A stretch of DNA of 64,000 bases from CAZZKG01 sp964654825 (GCA_964654825.1 CAZZKG010000014.1:7346-71345), one strand, 5' to 3'. Counted from the stretch's first letter, positions 9,325-18,691 are shown. Notes: a model not told the origin generated them from the letters alone. Translations and numbers: made by a program.

Positions 9325-9408
9325 AGGGACAGTCACCATTTAAAAACAGGGACAGTCATCATTTTTTGAACAAAATAAATAACGGTGATAAAAATGGTGA
9401 CTGTCCCT
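9325..9408. repeat. REP/MITE-like inverted repeat element
   Basis: AGGGACAGTCACCATTT at 9325-9341 reappears as a perfect 17-base inverted copy at 9392-9408. A near-identical direct copy (GGGACAGTCATCATTT) lies at 9348-9363. The spacer is AT-rich. The right arm contains the stop codon of the 9407-10369 gene. Similar palindromes are known as REP elements mobilised by RAYT-type transposases; that identity is inference, since no transposase is present here. It also sits where a terminator would be expected between convergent elements. Confidence 0.65.
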
Positions 9409-10369
9409 ATTTCTTTGGAAGTCTGGCCTTGATGAGACCGCCCAGAAGCGGAATCATGATCTCGTGGTGTCCCCGGAAGGAATATCCGGTGCCCCCGACC
9501 TGGGCCGGTCTCCTGACCACGTTGGTGGTCGGCCGGTACTGGGAAAACATATCGAAGTCAGCGGTGGTGAAACTTCCGAGACCGCCTACGTTCTGAGCGA
9601 GAGAGAGGGCTTTCAGAAAGACCTCGGGCATCAGCACTGCCGAACCCACGTTTAGAACGACCCCGCCGGTGATGTTGCGCACCACCTCGGCAAAGATGAG
9701 AAAATCCCTGTAGGTGGCGGCCCCGGTCGCCGCCCCGCTACAGTCGGGGTGCTGGTGGATTATATCGGTTCCCAGGGCGACATGGACCGTGACGGGGATT
9801 CCCAGTTCGTACCCGCGGGCAAGGACGCTCACGATGGTATTGGGTGCCCGCTGTTCGACGAGGTACTTCCCGAGCGACTCGCCGAATCCGAATTCCCCAT
9901 CCGCCGCCGCAGCCGCGCACTCGTTCATCAACTTCCCGGTCTCCTCCACCATGCCGAAGGACCCGTCCAGAATATTCTCCTGTACGTCCTCGGAAGTTTC
10001 ACCGAAAAGGGCGATTTCGAAATCGTGTATCGCGGCTGCTCCACCCATCGCTACCGCCCTCACGACTCCAAGCTCGATGAGGTCGATGAGCACGGGAGCG
10101 CAGCCCGTTTTAATCACGTGGCCGCCCATCATAAAAACGACATTTTTTCCCCCGGCAGCAGCTTTTACCGTCGCATCGACCAGTTTCACCAGATTACTCG
10201 CGGCGAGGATGTCGGGGAGAGAGTCCAGATAAGCTGTGAGCGCTCCCACACCTTCGTCTTCGAGAGGAGAAGCGAAATCACTCGCTCTGACCAGGTTCTT
10301 CCTCTGATTGAAAGGGTACGTCTTGATTTTCTTCCGATCCAGCATCCTGTGGCGGGATTTCGATTTCAT
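9407..10369 (-). CDS. Conserved protein of unknown function (GGHVIKTG family)
   Basis: 320 aa, cytoplasmic in appearance. Visible landmarks are MGGHVIKTGC (~82), MGGAAAIHDFEIALFGETSED (a Rossmann-like block, ~105), HVALGTDIIHQHP (~200) and VLNVGSAVLMPEVF (~240). The nucleotide-binding look and the two histidine motifs suggest an NAD- or metal-dependent enzyme. I recall uncharacterised homologues in several phyla and see a faint resemblance to deoxyhypusine-synthase-like folds, which I cannot verify. The ATG at 10369 has AAGGAG six bases upstream; an internal ATG at 10345 is possible. It overlaps the DUF3108 gene by 92 bp, and its stop codon lies inside an inverted repeat. Confidence 0.7.
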   Translation of the reverse strand: MKSKSRHRMLDRKKIKTYPFNQRKNLVRASDFASPLEDEGVGALTAYLDSLPDILAASNLVKLVDATVKAAAGGKNVVFMMGGHVIKTGCAPVLIDLIELGVVRAVAMGGAAAIHDFEIALFGETSEDVQENILDGSFGMVEETGKLMNECAAAAADGEFGFGESLGKYLVEQRAPNTIVSVLARGYELGIPVTVHVALGTDIIHQHPDCSGAATGAATYRDFLIFAEVVRNITGGVVLNVGSAVLMPEVFLKALSLAQNVGGLGSFTTADFDMFSQYRPTTNVVRRPAQVGGTGYSFRGHHEIMIPLLGGLIKARLPKK

Positions 10370-11246
10370 GCTGTTCTCCTTCAATCTCGACAGATTCGAT
10401 CGTGTCCTTCAGAGTATCATACAGATGACATCCGCTCCTGCTATCTTCTCTCGCTACGGGGGGCAGCTCGAGGTCCGGCGCTGTTCCCTCTTCATATTTT
10501 TCCAGCTTGGCGCTCACCGATCCGATGATTATGGATGTTTTCACCTGCACCGGTATCTTCTTCTCATCAGCGGTCAGCCAGATCCAGATCTTACCCCGTG
10601 ACTTGAAGATGCCAACGTCTTTGATATCCGGTTCCACGACAAAACAGGTAAATTTGCCGGCAGGTACTTTCACCCGCTCTCTCCTCGTTACCTTCACCTC
10701 CAGCGGATAGTTCTTCTTGTTGTCGTGGTGCGGTATCGCGATCTTCCTGCCCACATGAAGTTCCTGGTTTCTGAGGTAGTAGAGGGACGATAGCACATCC
10801 TGCGTGTCGGCAGCGGTTTCGAGTGTGTCACCATCCGGATAGTAAGCGAGTGCCAGCTCCGGATCGAAATCAACCATGAAATCTTTTTTATATTTTCCCT
10901 CCCTGAGATGCTTCACCAGGCGCATGCTTGCGAGATCGAAGATGTTGATGTAGGAGTCGACCTGATCATCGACCCGAAAAAAGGTCGAGAAGGTGGGGGT
11001 GGTCATGGCCTTCGACTGGATGTGGTAGCACGGTATTCCTCGGACGGTATCGATCCCGACGACTGACATGTAAGCTTTGGCCGCGGTGATAAAACCGTAT
11101 TCGACACTGTAGGTAAATTTTTCTCCAGGAGCATAGGGGACCTGAGGCAGATACACCGTACTGCTGTCAGGCAAGGAAGAAGCGAGGGACATCCCGGCTG
11201 CAGTCAGAACATATAAAACAGTGCTCCAGACAAGTCTCATCATCAA
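10278..11246 (-). CDS. Exported DUF3108 protein
   Basis: 322 aa with a signal peptide ending at about LAS (residue 23). The body matches the DUF3108 pattern: PYAPGEKFTYSVEYGF near the start, KAMTTPTFSTFFRVDDQVDSYI, and VPAGKFTCFVVEP late. Such proteins are predicted periplasmic or outer-membrane-linked beta proteins of unknown role. The acidic tail (last ~50 residues, rich in E) overlaps the next gene's start in another frame. It is joined to the glycosyltransferase upstream by a 4-bp overlap, which links it to the polysaccharide operon. Confidence 0.8.
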   Translation of the reverse strand: MMMRLVWSTVLYVLTAAGMSLASSLPDSSTVYLPQVPYAPGEKFTYSVEYGFITAAKAYMSVVGIDTVRGIPCYHIQSKAMTTPTFSTFFRVDDQVDSYINIFDLASMRLVKHLREGKYKKDFMVDFDPELALAYYPDGDTLETAADTQDVLSSLYYLRNQELHVGRKIAIPHHDNKKNYPLEVKVTRRERVKVPAGKFTCFVVEPDIKDVGIFKSRGKIWIWLTADEKKIPVQVKTSIIIGSVSAKLEKYEEGTAPDLELPPVAREDSRSGCHLYDTLKDTIESVEIEGEQHEIEIPPQDAGSEENQDVPFQSEEEPGQSE

Positions 11247-11989
11247 ATTTCGCGTTTACTCCAGTGGTTTGAAACCAGCCTGATGTGATTGGCGACCATT
11301 TCGACGGTCTTCATCCTGGTCTTACGATCCCGGATGTCATAACGCTGCCGGCATGGTACCTCGGCGATGCGATTAGACAAACCTGCAACATGGACGAGCA
11401 GCTCGGTATTCGCAGCTTTGGTCCTGAAATTGAGAAGACCATCCTCGTATTTACCCAGGAGCCTCTTCAAAACCGTCATCCGGTATGCTCTGAGCATCGA
11501 GAGATAGTCTTTTACCCCTTCGATAGCGTACAGGTTCCTGAGCAGCAGATGAAGGAGAATCGTGGTGAACCTGACCTTGAAAGGAGCATTCACCACTTCT
11601 CCGCCTTTCGTGAATCCGGAGGCTATTACCACATCGGCGCCTTCCTCTATCGCTCTCACCATGTCCGGAACCGTACTCGAGTCACTTGTAAAATCGGTCT
11701 CGACTGTGATAAGGATATCTCTTTCGGGAGATTTCGAATCGTCGGTGGCTATCTGGATGAGTTTTCTGAGACAGTACCCCAGACCCATGTTTTCTCTATT
11801 CCTGACGGTTGTGAGCGGGAGCAGCTTCTCGTATGTCTTCACCATTTCCCAGGTGTTGTCCGTACTGTTATCATCCAGGGTGACGATCTTGAAATTACCC
11901 CTGAGGCCTTCCATGACCTCTTTCAGTTTGTACAGCGTAATCCCTATGGTGGGTTCCTCATTGTAAACGGGTAAGCAGAAATATATCAC
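11243..11989 (-). CDS. Family 2 glycosyltransferase (dolichol-phosphate-mannose-synthase-like)
   Basis: 248 aa, GT-A fold. IYFCLPVYNEEPTIG opens the protein, LDDNSTDNTWE (~38) is the nucleotide-binding acidic motif, and ETDFTSDSS (~92) stands where the DxD motif is expected. There are no strong membrane segments. GTG start with GAGAGGGA upstream. It probably adds a sugar to a lipid carrier or growing glycan. It belongs to the minus-strand polysaccharide operon, last but one. Confidence 0.85.
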   Translation of the reverse strand: MIYFCLPVYNEEPTIGITLYKLKEVMEGLRGNFKIVTLDDNSTDNTWEMVKTYEKLLPLTTVRNRENMGLGYCLRKLIQIATDDSKSPERDILITVETDFTSDSSTVPDMVRAIEEGADVVIASGFTKGGEVVNAPFKVRFTTILLHLLLRNLYAIEGVKDYLSMLRAYRMTVLKRLLGKYEDGLLNFRTKAANTELLVHVAGLSNRIAEVPCRQRYDIRDRKTRMKTVEMVANHIRLVSNHWSKREI

Positions 11990-12006
11990 TTTCCCTCTCC
12001 TGATTA

Positions 12007-13410
12007 TCAGTATGCGTGATCATCGCGTAAAAACTTTGCGATCGTCAACAGAATAATTTTTACGTCGAACCAGAATGACCAGTTTTTGATGTAGAAAAGA
12101 TCCATCTGCGTTCGCGTCTCTATCGGTGAATCACCTCGCAGCCCGTTCACCTGTGCCCATCCCGTGATGCCGGATTTTATCTTGTGCCGCATCATGTACC
12201 TCGGGATTCTCTTTTTGAAAGCGTCGACGAACACTTCGCGCTCGGGCCTCGGTCCGACAAAACTCATGTCACCTTTGAACACGTTCCAGAACTGCGGGAG
12301 CTCATCCAGGCTGAATTGTCGGAGAAACTTCCCCATGGTTGTACGCCTCGGATCATTCTTCCTCGCCCACACCGCACCTGTTTCCCTTTCTGCATCCTCT
12401 CTCATGGACCTGAACTTGTACATTGTGAACTTGCGTCCATCATACCCGATCCTCTCCTGAATGTAGAACACCGGTCCCGGGCTGGTGAGTTTGACGAGCA
12501 GCGCGATCAGGGCGAGAACAGGCGAGAGGACCAGGAGACCGAGGAGAGACAGGGAAATGTCGAATGCCCTCTTCGAGACCCTTCGCAACCCGTGAAGCGG
12601 ACGCTCGGTGAGGTTGATGATGGGCATCCCCTCGAACTCTTCCGCACTCGCGTTGAGGGCGACGAACTGGGAAAAATCCGGTATGATCCTGATGTCGACC
12701 ACCTGCTCACTCAAAAGCCATAAAATATGTTCGAGGTCCCGATCGGCATGTCTCGGGAGCGCGATGAAAACCTGGTCGATCGTCCGTTCACCGAGCACAC
12801 TCGTCAGATCCTCTATCTTCCCAAGAACCGGTATCCCCGGGAGCGGCTCTTCCCCTATCACCAGGCCATCATCCACAAACCCTTCGAGGATGAGACCCAG
12901 GTGCGTGTGTTTTTCGATGTTGCGGGCGAACTCCAACCCTGAGTGACTCGCGCCCACAATCAGGATATAGCGTAGATTGAAACCCTTAGCCCTAAGGTAC
13001 CGCAGGATGAGTTTGACACCGATCCTGAACGACGAGAGCCCGAGAACGGTTATAAACCAGAAGTAGACGATCATGCCCCGGGACAGCGAAATCCCCCGGT
13101 AGAAGAATGTCACGATACCTGCGATGCATATTGCCAGTGTGATCCCCTGAACGATTCTCGTAACCTCCCAGGAGAGTTTCTGGGTTCTCCTGGACCGGTA
13201 GAGCCCCCGTGTCTGTAGAGTAAAGAGGCTGATGAGGATCATGAGAGTCGAGAACAGAAGATAGGACGTGATCGGGGGAAGCCCCTTGACGAGTCTCCCG
13301 GGGAACAGGGAAAAACGTAGATGGTATGCAGCAATCCACGATCCCAGGATGATGGCGGCATCGCTTGCCATGAGCGACACTACGAAGAGCCTGCTGTACC
13401 GTTTAAGCAT
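12007..13410 (-). CDS. Polyprenyl-phosphate sugar-1-phosphate transferase (WcaJ-like)
   Basis: 467 aa. It starts surface polysaccharide synthesis by moving a sugar phosphate onto undecaprenyl phosphate at the inner membrane. Four to five N-terminal membrane segments are followed by a CoA_binding_3-like domain (~140-240), then another membrane hairpin (~280-300) and the bacterial sugar transferase domain, with FKFRSM-type KFRSM, LDELPQFWNVFKGDMSFVGPRP and GITGWAQVNGLRG. ATG at 13410; a TTG directly before it is less likely. It overlaps the glycosyltransferase gene upstream by 8 bp. Confidence 0.92.
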   Translation of the reverse strand: MLKRYSRLFVVSLMASDAAIILGSWIAAYHLRFSLFPGRLVKGLPPITSYLLFSTLMILISLFTLQTRGLYRSRRTQKLSWEVTRIVQGITLAICIAGIVTFFYRGISLSRGMIVYFWFITVLGLSSFRIGVKLILRYLRAKGFNLRYILIVGASHSGLEFARNIEKHTHLGLILEGFVDDGLVIGEEPLPGIPVLGKIEDLTSVLGERTIDQVFIALPRHADRDLEHILWLLSEQVVDIRIIPDFSQFVALNASAEEFEGMPIINLTERPLHGLRRVSKRAFDISLSLLGLLVLSPVLALIALLVKLTSPGPVFYIQERIGYDGRKFTMYKFRSMREDAERETGAVWARKNDPRRTTMGKFLRQFSLDELPQFWNVFKGDMSFVGPRPEREVFVDAFKKRIPRYMMRHKIKSGITGWAQVNGLRGDSPIETRTQMDLFYIKNWSFWFDVKIILLTIAKFLRDDHAY

Positions 13411-14581
13411 CAAAAACCTCTGCCCTCTTCAGACACCTCTCGACTTCAGCTTTAAATTTTTCCCTGAAGACCTCCGGCCGGAATCCCAGCGCCATATCTC
13501 TCAGTGAACGGGGGTCGAATTTGGAACCTTCGATGAGATCCATTCCATTAATAATAGCCGAAACATCTTCTTTTGGAAAGAGCACCCCGCCGCTTACACG
13601 GACAGGATCGGTGAACAACGGTACTCCACGCCCCGCTTCTACGAGGTGATCACTCTCCCCCGGGCCGGTGATCGTTTCGAGCACCCCTCCCCTTCCATAG
13701 GCCAGGACCGGCCTCCCGCAGGCAAGCGCCTCGAGGGGGACTATCCCGAAATCCTCTTCTCCCGGGAAGATGATTGCCCTCGCCTTCGCAAGACACTTCA
13801 CGAGCTCTCTGTGTTCGAGCCACCCCAGAAACCTAATGGATCGGCTCGCCCCGACCAGTTTCTTCAGCCGTTTCTCATCCTGACCCGTGCCGATGAGGTA
13901 CAGGGTCCGGCCGCTTCTCCTGCATGCCTCGATGGCCAGGTCGGCACGCTTGTAAGGCGCGAATGATCCGAGGTAGAGATAGTAGTCTTTGACGTCTTCA
14001 TCGATGTAAAAATCCCGCACCTCAACCGGAGGGTAGACGACAGTCGAATTCCTGCGGTAGAACTTGGTTACCCTCCTCTTCACATGCAGGGAATCCGTAA
14101 TAAAATGATCAACCCTGTGTGATGAAGCCGCGTCCCAGGTCCGAAGTGCTGAGAGCACAGGTGCGAGTAAAGCTTTGAACGGCCGGCTCATTCTGTCAGC
14201 CCCGAAATATTCATCACCCAGCACCCAGGCGTACCTCATGGGTGTCAGAACGTAGGATATGTGAGGACAGTAGGGCGGAGTGATGACCCCCTTCGCGGCA
14301 CAGTGACTGATGGAGATTACGAGATCGTAGCCCCTCAGATCGAACGCTTCGACGGCAAACGGGTACAGAGGCAGATAGTACCGGTAAAACCTGTCCTTCA
14401 GTGGGAATCGGTCGAGGAAGGAAGTGTGAACGACCCTTTTCTCGATGTCCGGATGAACCGAACCTCTCTTCCAGAATATCGTGTAGAGGTGAGCTCCTGG
14501 AAAAATGTCGAGCACATGTTTCAGAACCTTCTCCCCTCCCCTCATCCCCGTCAGCCAATCGTGAACTATGGCAACATTCAC
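13403..14581 (-). CDS. Family 4 glycosyltransferase
   Basis: 392 aa, GT-B fold. MNVAIVHDWLTGMRGGEKVL is a typical GT4 opening. YLYLGSFAPYKRADLAIEA (~217) starts the nucleotide-sugar domain, and EDFGIVPLEALACGRPVLA (~287) is the E-x7-E motif. GTG start. It lies between the flippase and the initiating transferase genes. It is predicted to act on the cytoplasmic face during repeat-unit assembly; donor and acceptor cannot be read from sequence. Confidence 0.9.
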   Translation of the reverse strand: MNVAIVHDWLTGMRGGEKVLKHVLDIFPGAHLYTIFWKRGSVHPDIEKRVVHTSFLDRFPLKDRFYRYYLPLYPFAVEAFDLRGYDLVISISHCAAKGVITPPYCPHISYVLTPMRYAWVLGDEYFGADRMSRPFKALLAPVLSALRTWDAASSHRVDHFITDSLHVKRRVTKFYRRNSTVVYPPVEVRDFYIDEDVKDYYLYLGSFAPYKRADLAIEACRRSGRTLYLIGTGQDEKRLKKLVGASRSIRFLGWLEHRELVKCLAKARAIIFPGEEDFGIVPLEALACGRPVLAYGRGGVLETITGPGESDHLVEAGRGVPLFTDPVRVSGGVLFPKEDVSAIINGMDLIEGSKFDPRSLRDMALGFRPEVFREKFKAEVERCLKRAEVFDA

Positions 14582-14584
14582 CTA

Positions 14585-15868
14585 TCACCTGTCCGGTTCG
14601 GCTTCAGTGAAAAGAAATTTCCTGAGGAAGTAAACAATATATACACCGCCGAACACCCTGACGGCAAGTGAGCTGAAGGCGGCCCCGAGCCCCCCGTAAA
14701 GCGGAATGAGTACGAGGTTACCGGCGAAATTGATCCCGAGCTGTGCCAGATTGAGATAGGCGAGCAGCTCGACCCTGTCCAGAGAATAGAGCGCGAGGCT
14801 CGCCGGGTTGCATATCACACTCACCAGGAAGCACAGGAGAAGGACCCTGAATATTGGAACGGCATCGATGAACCGTGCCCCGAACAGGGTACCCACAACA
14901 GGCCGTGCGAACAGGAGGAGAGGGACTGCAACGAGGATCGAGAGTGGAGTGAAACGCAGGGTGTCAACAACGTACCTTCGGAGCTCGTGCCTGCCCGTCA
15001 GTCCCGTTGCCTTCGGGAGAAGAGCCGTGGTGAGTGCGCCGGTGACCAGGGGAAAAAGATAGGCGAGCTGGCTGGCGCTCGAGTACCTGCCGACCTCTCC
15101 GGAACCTGCCATGGCGGTCAGCATGAGAACGTCCAGCCGGATGATGAACATGGTGGCGAATGTCGACACCATGACCCATTTCCCGAATCCCATGATCTCT
15201 TTGATCACAGCTGTCGTGTCTCCACGAGCACCCATGAATGTCCGCGGGATGAGGGTCATGCCGAGGAGGAAGGCAATGAACGGCGCAGCGGCGAACGCAA
15301 TAATGACTGAATCGGGCTCCATTCTACCCAGAAATACGAGGAGGGCGACGAGGATTACCTGTACCGCCCCCTGGGTCACGGCAACCAGCACGTACCGCCT
15401 GAAGCTCTGGTATGTCTGGAGAACTCCGAGAGGGAAATTCGCAAGCAGAATACAGAAGGATCCGCAGAAGGCAACCAGAAGGGGAAGCGCGAGCTCAACC
15501 TTGCCGAACACCCCGGTGGCTATTCGCGGGGCGGCGAGCATCAGCAGCACGAGTACCGGCAGGCCGAGGAGTAATTTCAGGAGAAAGGTGGTCTTGAATA
15601 TGAATGCTGTTTTCCCCGGTTCCTTTTCCAGGTATTTGGACCCGTACCGGACGGAGCTCGTGGAGAGGCCGAAGTCGACCGCCTGAGCCGACAGAGTCAT
15701 GACCGCCTGGGCCGAGGCTACGATCCCGAAGCCCTCCGGTCCGAGTCCCCTGATGGCGAGAAGGTTCGACAGGAAAACGAGTATCGATTTGAACGTGTTG
15801 CCGAAGAAGACAGTGGCAACGTCCCTGGCGGTTTTTCCCTTTAACCTCTGGAGGATTTCGTTGTACAT
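14585..15868 (-). CDS. Polysaccharide flippase (Wzx/MATE-like)
   Basis: 427 aa with about twelve hydrophobic segments. The N-terminal region GNTFKSILVFLSNLLAIRGLGPEGFGIVASAQA is characteristic of the polysaccharide biosynthesis/oligosaccharide flippase family (PST/MVF). It would move lipid-linked repeat units across the inner membrane. It overlaps the upstream gene by 28 bp and is followed by a GT4 gene, as in Wzx/Wzy loci. No Wzy polymerase was recognised in this operon. Confidence 0.88.
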   Translation of the reverse strand: MYNEILQRLKGKTARDVATVFFGNTFKSILVFLSNLLAIRGLGPEGFGIVASAQAVMTLSAQAVDFGLSTSSVRYGSKYLEKEPGKTAFIFKTTFLLKLLLGLPVLVLLMLAAPRIATGVFGKVELALPLLVAFCGSFCILLANFPLGVLQTYQSFRRYVLVAVTQGAVQVILVALLVFLGRMEPDSVIIAFAAAPFIAFLLGMTLIPRTFMGARGDTTAVIKEIMGFGKWVMVSTFATMFIIRLDVLMLTAMAGSGEVGRYSSASQLAYLFPLVTGALTTALLPKATGLTGRHELRRYVVDTLRFTPLSILVAVPLLLFARPVVGTLFGARFIDAVPIFRVLLLCFLVSVICNPASLALYSLDRVELLAYLNLAQLGINFAGNLVLIPLYGGLGAAFSSLAVRVFGGVYIVYFLRKFLFTEAEPDR

Positions 15869-17097
15869 GCCCCCTCACCACCCCCGAGGGAATGATAGAA
15901 CCGTGAGATGCTGTCCGTATCCCTTGAGACGAACAGCTCCTGTGCCGCCCTCCTGCACTTCTCCCGGATCTCCGCCTGGTTCACGCGGTATTGTGTAATA
16001 AACTCGACGATCCGATCGATATCGTCTCTGATCGTATCGGTACTCATAACGACTCCGAGACCCCTCTGCTCCACGACTCCACTCGCGTCCCCGACTCCCT
16101 CTGAGATTATAACGGGCAATCCGCACGCAAGGTACTCGGGGAACTTGCGAGGGGATGCCACCCTGCTCATCTCGTTCGCATCTCTGAGGAGCACACCCAG
16201 GTCTCCCATGGCAAGGTACTGCGGCATGTCGTCAAAATCGAGCCTCATGGGGGCAACGTTACCGCGAAAGGAGCCGTGTTCTCTGAGGAACTCCTTCAGA
16301 CCTTTCTGGTGCAAAGTGAAGAGGAGGAGATACGCATCAGGCACACTGTCGAGAACACCCCTGAACAAACGGGCAATCGCACCGGGGCATTGATGGGGCA
16401 TGAGACTTCCCGAGTGAATCAGGATCAGCCTGTCATCGATTCCGAAAAGATTTCGGTAGTAATTCCGGCTCTCCGGCCTCGGTCTGAACGAGGCTTCGAT
16501 GGTGTTGGGCTCGACGAGGATTCTCTCCCCGGGATAGGACAGCACTTCCGTGAGACGATCTCTGAACGGCTGACTCACACACACCACACCGTGGGAATTC
16601 ACGAGCGCCCGTCTCTCGATCAGTTTGAGGACCATATAGCTGATGCCGCGGAAGAAGACACTCGTCCGGGAGCGAACATCCTCCGGCACCAGATTGTGAT
16701 AATCGAGCACAATGGTACAGTGTTTCCGGGCGGTCCTCCCGAGAAGTGGAAGAATGGCGAAGAGATTTTCTATGTGTATGCGGGCGATCTCGCCCCTCCT
16801 GATCATTTTCTTCAGCACCTTCCTCACCCGGTAAATCGCCGTGATAATAAAAAAGTACCTAATGATGAGAATGTCGGGCGAAAGGAAAAAATCCAGGCTG
16901 TCGAGGTCGAGGGGTATGAGTTTCGACTTGAGCAACTTGAGGTTCGCTCCCCCTCCGACTCCGAAGACGATCATGTAGACGGGTCCGAGTTTGCCCAGTT
17001 TGGATATCTGGCTTTTCACGCGTTCCCGGTATGCAGCGTCCTTCAGGATGATGTGACTCGAAACGACCAGAGTGCCGTCATGAGAAGAATCAGGCAA
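15841..17097 (-). CDS. Glycosyltransferase, GT4-like
   Basis: 418 aa. SGSLMPHQCPGAIARLF (~235) and FPEYLACGLPVIIS (~335) mark a GT-B glycosyltransferase; a conventional E-x7-E is only partly present (SRVASPRKFPEYLACG). The start is TTG at 17097, supported by GAGGAGGC five bases upstream; no ATG lies nearby. It is first in the minus-strand polysaccharide operon, about 110 bp after its promoter. Confidence 0.82.
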   Translation of the reverse strand: MPDSSHDGTLVVSSHIILKDAAYRERVKSQISKLGKLGPVYMIVFGVGGGANLKLLKSKLIPLDLDSLDFFLSPDILIIRYFFIITAIYRVRKVLKKMIRRGEIARIHIENLFAILPLLGRTARKHCTIVLDYHNLVPEDVRSRTSVFFRGISYMVLKLIERRALVNSHGVVCVSQPFRDRLTEVLSYPGERILVEPNTIEASFRPRPESRNYYRNLFGIDDRLILIHSGSLMPHQCPGAIARLFRGVLDSVPDAYLLLFTLHQKGLKEFLREHGSFRGNVAPMRLDFDDMPQYLAMGDLGVLLRDANEMSRVASPRKFPEYLACGLPVIISEGVGDASGVVEQRGLGVVMSTDTIRDDIDRIVEFITQYRVNQAEIREKCRRAAQELFVSRDTDSISRFYHSLGGGEGACTTKSSRG

Positions 17098-17214
17098 AAA
17101 GCCTCCTCACCGATTCGGTTCCTTGATTTTCGGCAGTTCCCTTTTGCTCATGGCTGATCATCGAACCCGGTGGTGATGTGTACGGAAGGTCAAAGTGAAT
17201 ATCCTCGCTGTCTA

Positions 17215-17243
17215 GTAATAACATGGTGTGTGAATCCTGTCAA
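17215..17243 (-). promoter_or_regulatory. Promoter of the minus-strand polysaccharide operon
   Basis: TTGACA (17238-17243) and TATTAC (17215-17220) on the minus strand, 17 bp apart. It lies in the 456-bp divergent region 17098-17553, which holds no gene that I can see, only this promoter and the plus-strand one at 17307. Confidence 0.6.
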
Positions 17244-17306
17244 CTTTTTCCGCGCCGAAGATCTGAGGAGGATCGCACATCACATATCTTCCCCTGTATG
17301 GTGGAC

Positions 17307-17335
17307 TTGACTTTTCTTTCCGGCAGGTGTATTTA
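17307..17335 (+). promoter_or_regulatory. Promoter of the OmpA-family gene pair
   Basis: TTGACT (17307-17312) and TATTTA (17330-17335) with a 17-bp spacer. The leader would be about 210 nt, unusually long. No known RNA motif was recognised in it. Confidence 0.5.
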
Positions 17336-17553
17336 ATTTAAAACCGTTTCAGAGGGTTCCGGAGGAGCATTTCCGACAGACCGGGACAGCCAGAAGTATA
17401 TCACGTACCGGGTTTCGGTGTCCGGATGTTTCGATTGCTCGTTGGGCCTGATTCACTCCATTTCAGTAATCTCACACGGCCTCGACAGGCTCTCCTTCAA
17501 ACGTTATCCTGAAGACGGGCCTTATATATGCCACGTTCTAAAAGGAGGAATAG

Positions 17554-18678
17554 ATGGACAAGCGAAAACTGTTTTTCACACTCCTCATGTTCATCTTGTC
17601 TTCTTCGACCATGTTCGGTCAGGGTTCGAAGCGGATCGTTCTGAACCACTTCATCGCCGATCCCGACCAGCGTACCCGGGTGTACATCACTGATGCCGAT
17701 GGCGTCGGCCAGGATGTCACACTGACCTTCTACGGTGAGACCGGGGACATCATCGGTCAGAAGAGGATGAGCCTTCCCTCGAATGGGACTGTCGTCGTCA
17801 ACCCTTTTGATGTCATCAAGAGACGTGCATACGGAAAAGCGGTAGCTGAAGCCAGTTCCAGGATAATTGGAGAGTACTGGCAGATCGTCGAGACAGAAAA
17901 AGCCGGATACTCCGTCGCGGTCCCTCTCCAACCTGCTCTGGGACATGACAGGCTTCTCGTCCAGCATTTCGTGTCCGATCCGGATCTGACATCGAACATT
18001 TATATTTCCGACACCCGCGGGAAGGGAGACATCCCGGTCGAAATCGCGTTTTTCGATGAGAGTTCCAATCTGCTCTCCAAGATCAACCGGACCATCCCCT
18101 CGAACGGGAGTCTGACCATTAAACCCTGGAGTGTGCTTCAGAAAAAGGTTGTCGGTTCCGCTCACATCACAACTAAAGGCGGACCGATCGTCGGTGAGTA
18201 CTGGCAGATCGTGAGTGGGAAGTTTGAGGACCCGAAAAAGGGTAAGAAACGATTCATGAATTATGCCGTGGCGGTCTCCCTCGACGGAATAATTGATACT
18301 CCTCTGAAGATTGTCGAGACTCCGACCGAGATCCGGCTGACACTGGAAGTACACTTCGATGTGGACAAGGCGGACATACGGGATGTGGACAAACCGAACC
18401 TCGAAGAAGCCTCCAAGATCATCAAGCGTTACTTCTCCGATGGGGAGGTTGTGATGGTGGAGGGTCACACCGACGAGACTGGAGAAGCCGACTACAACCT
18501 GAAGCTCAGTCAGCAGAGAGCCAACACAGTGGAGGGTTATCTCGTGTCGAGTCTCGGCTTGAGTAACGATCAGCTCAAAGCTATAGGGTATGGTGAAACG
18601 AGACCGGTTGTACCGGGAGCTACCGGTGCGGCAGGGCAGGTGAACCGCAGGGTAGTGTTCAGTATTCCGAAGATCTGA
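17554..18678 (+). CDS. Exported OmpA-family protein with two copies of an unrecognised domain
   Basis: 374 aa. Signal peptide residues 1-23. Two homologous ~100-residue domains follow: 27-123 and 133-242. Each runs from an NHF/QHF-x-xDPD-x-x-T/S block through a D/E-rich strand and P-S-N-G to GEYWQIV. Residues 258-374 are an OmpA-like peptidoglycan-binding domain with D307 in EGHTDETG and R322, both in the ligand-binding positions, and NRRV near the end. It would sit in the periplasm bound to peptidoglycan, the repeats facing a partner or the outer membrane. A perfect AAGGAGGAATAG site precedes the ATG. A 415-codon antisense frame covers it and was rejected. Confidence 0.85.
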   Translation: MDKRKLFFTLLMFILSSSTMFGQGSKRIVLNHFIADPDQRTRVYITDADGVGQDVTLTFYGETGDIIGQKRMSLPSNGTVVVNPFDVIKRRAYGKAVAEASSRIIGEYWQIVETEKAGYSVAVPLQPALGHDRLLVQHFVSDPDLTSNIYISDTRGKGDIPVEIAFFDESSNLLSKINRTIPSNGSLTIKPWSVLQKKVVGSAHITTKGGPIVGEYWQIVSGKFEDPKKGKKRFMNYAVAVSLDGIIDTPLKIVETPTEIRLTLEVHFDVDKADIRDVDKPNLEEASKIIKRYFSDGEVVMVEGHTDETGEADYNLKLSQQRANTVEGYLVSSLGLSNDQLKAIGYGETRPVVPGATGAAGQVNRRVVFSIPKI

Positions 18679-18691
18679 GGAGGGTATCACG

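Noticed and set aside
9321..9410. CRISPR-like array from three GGGACAGTCA units
   Set aside because: Units are in mixed orientation with irregular short spacing and no cas genes; an inverted-repeat element explains them better.
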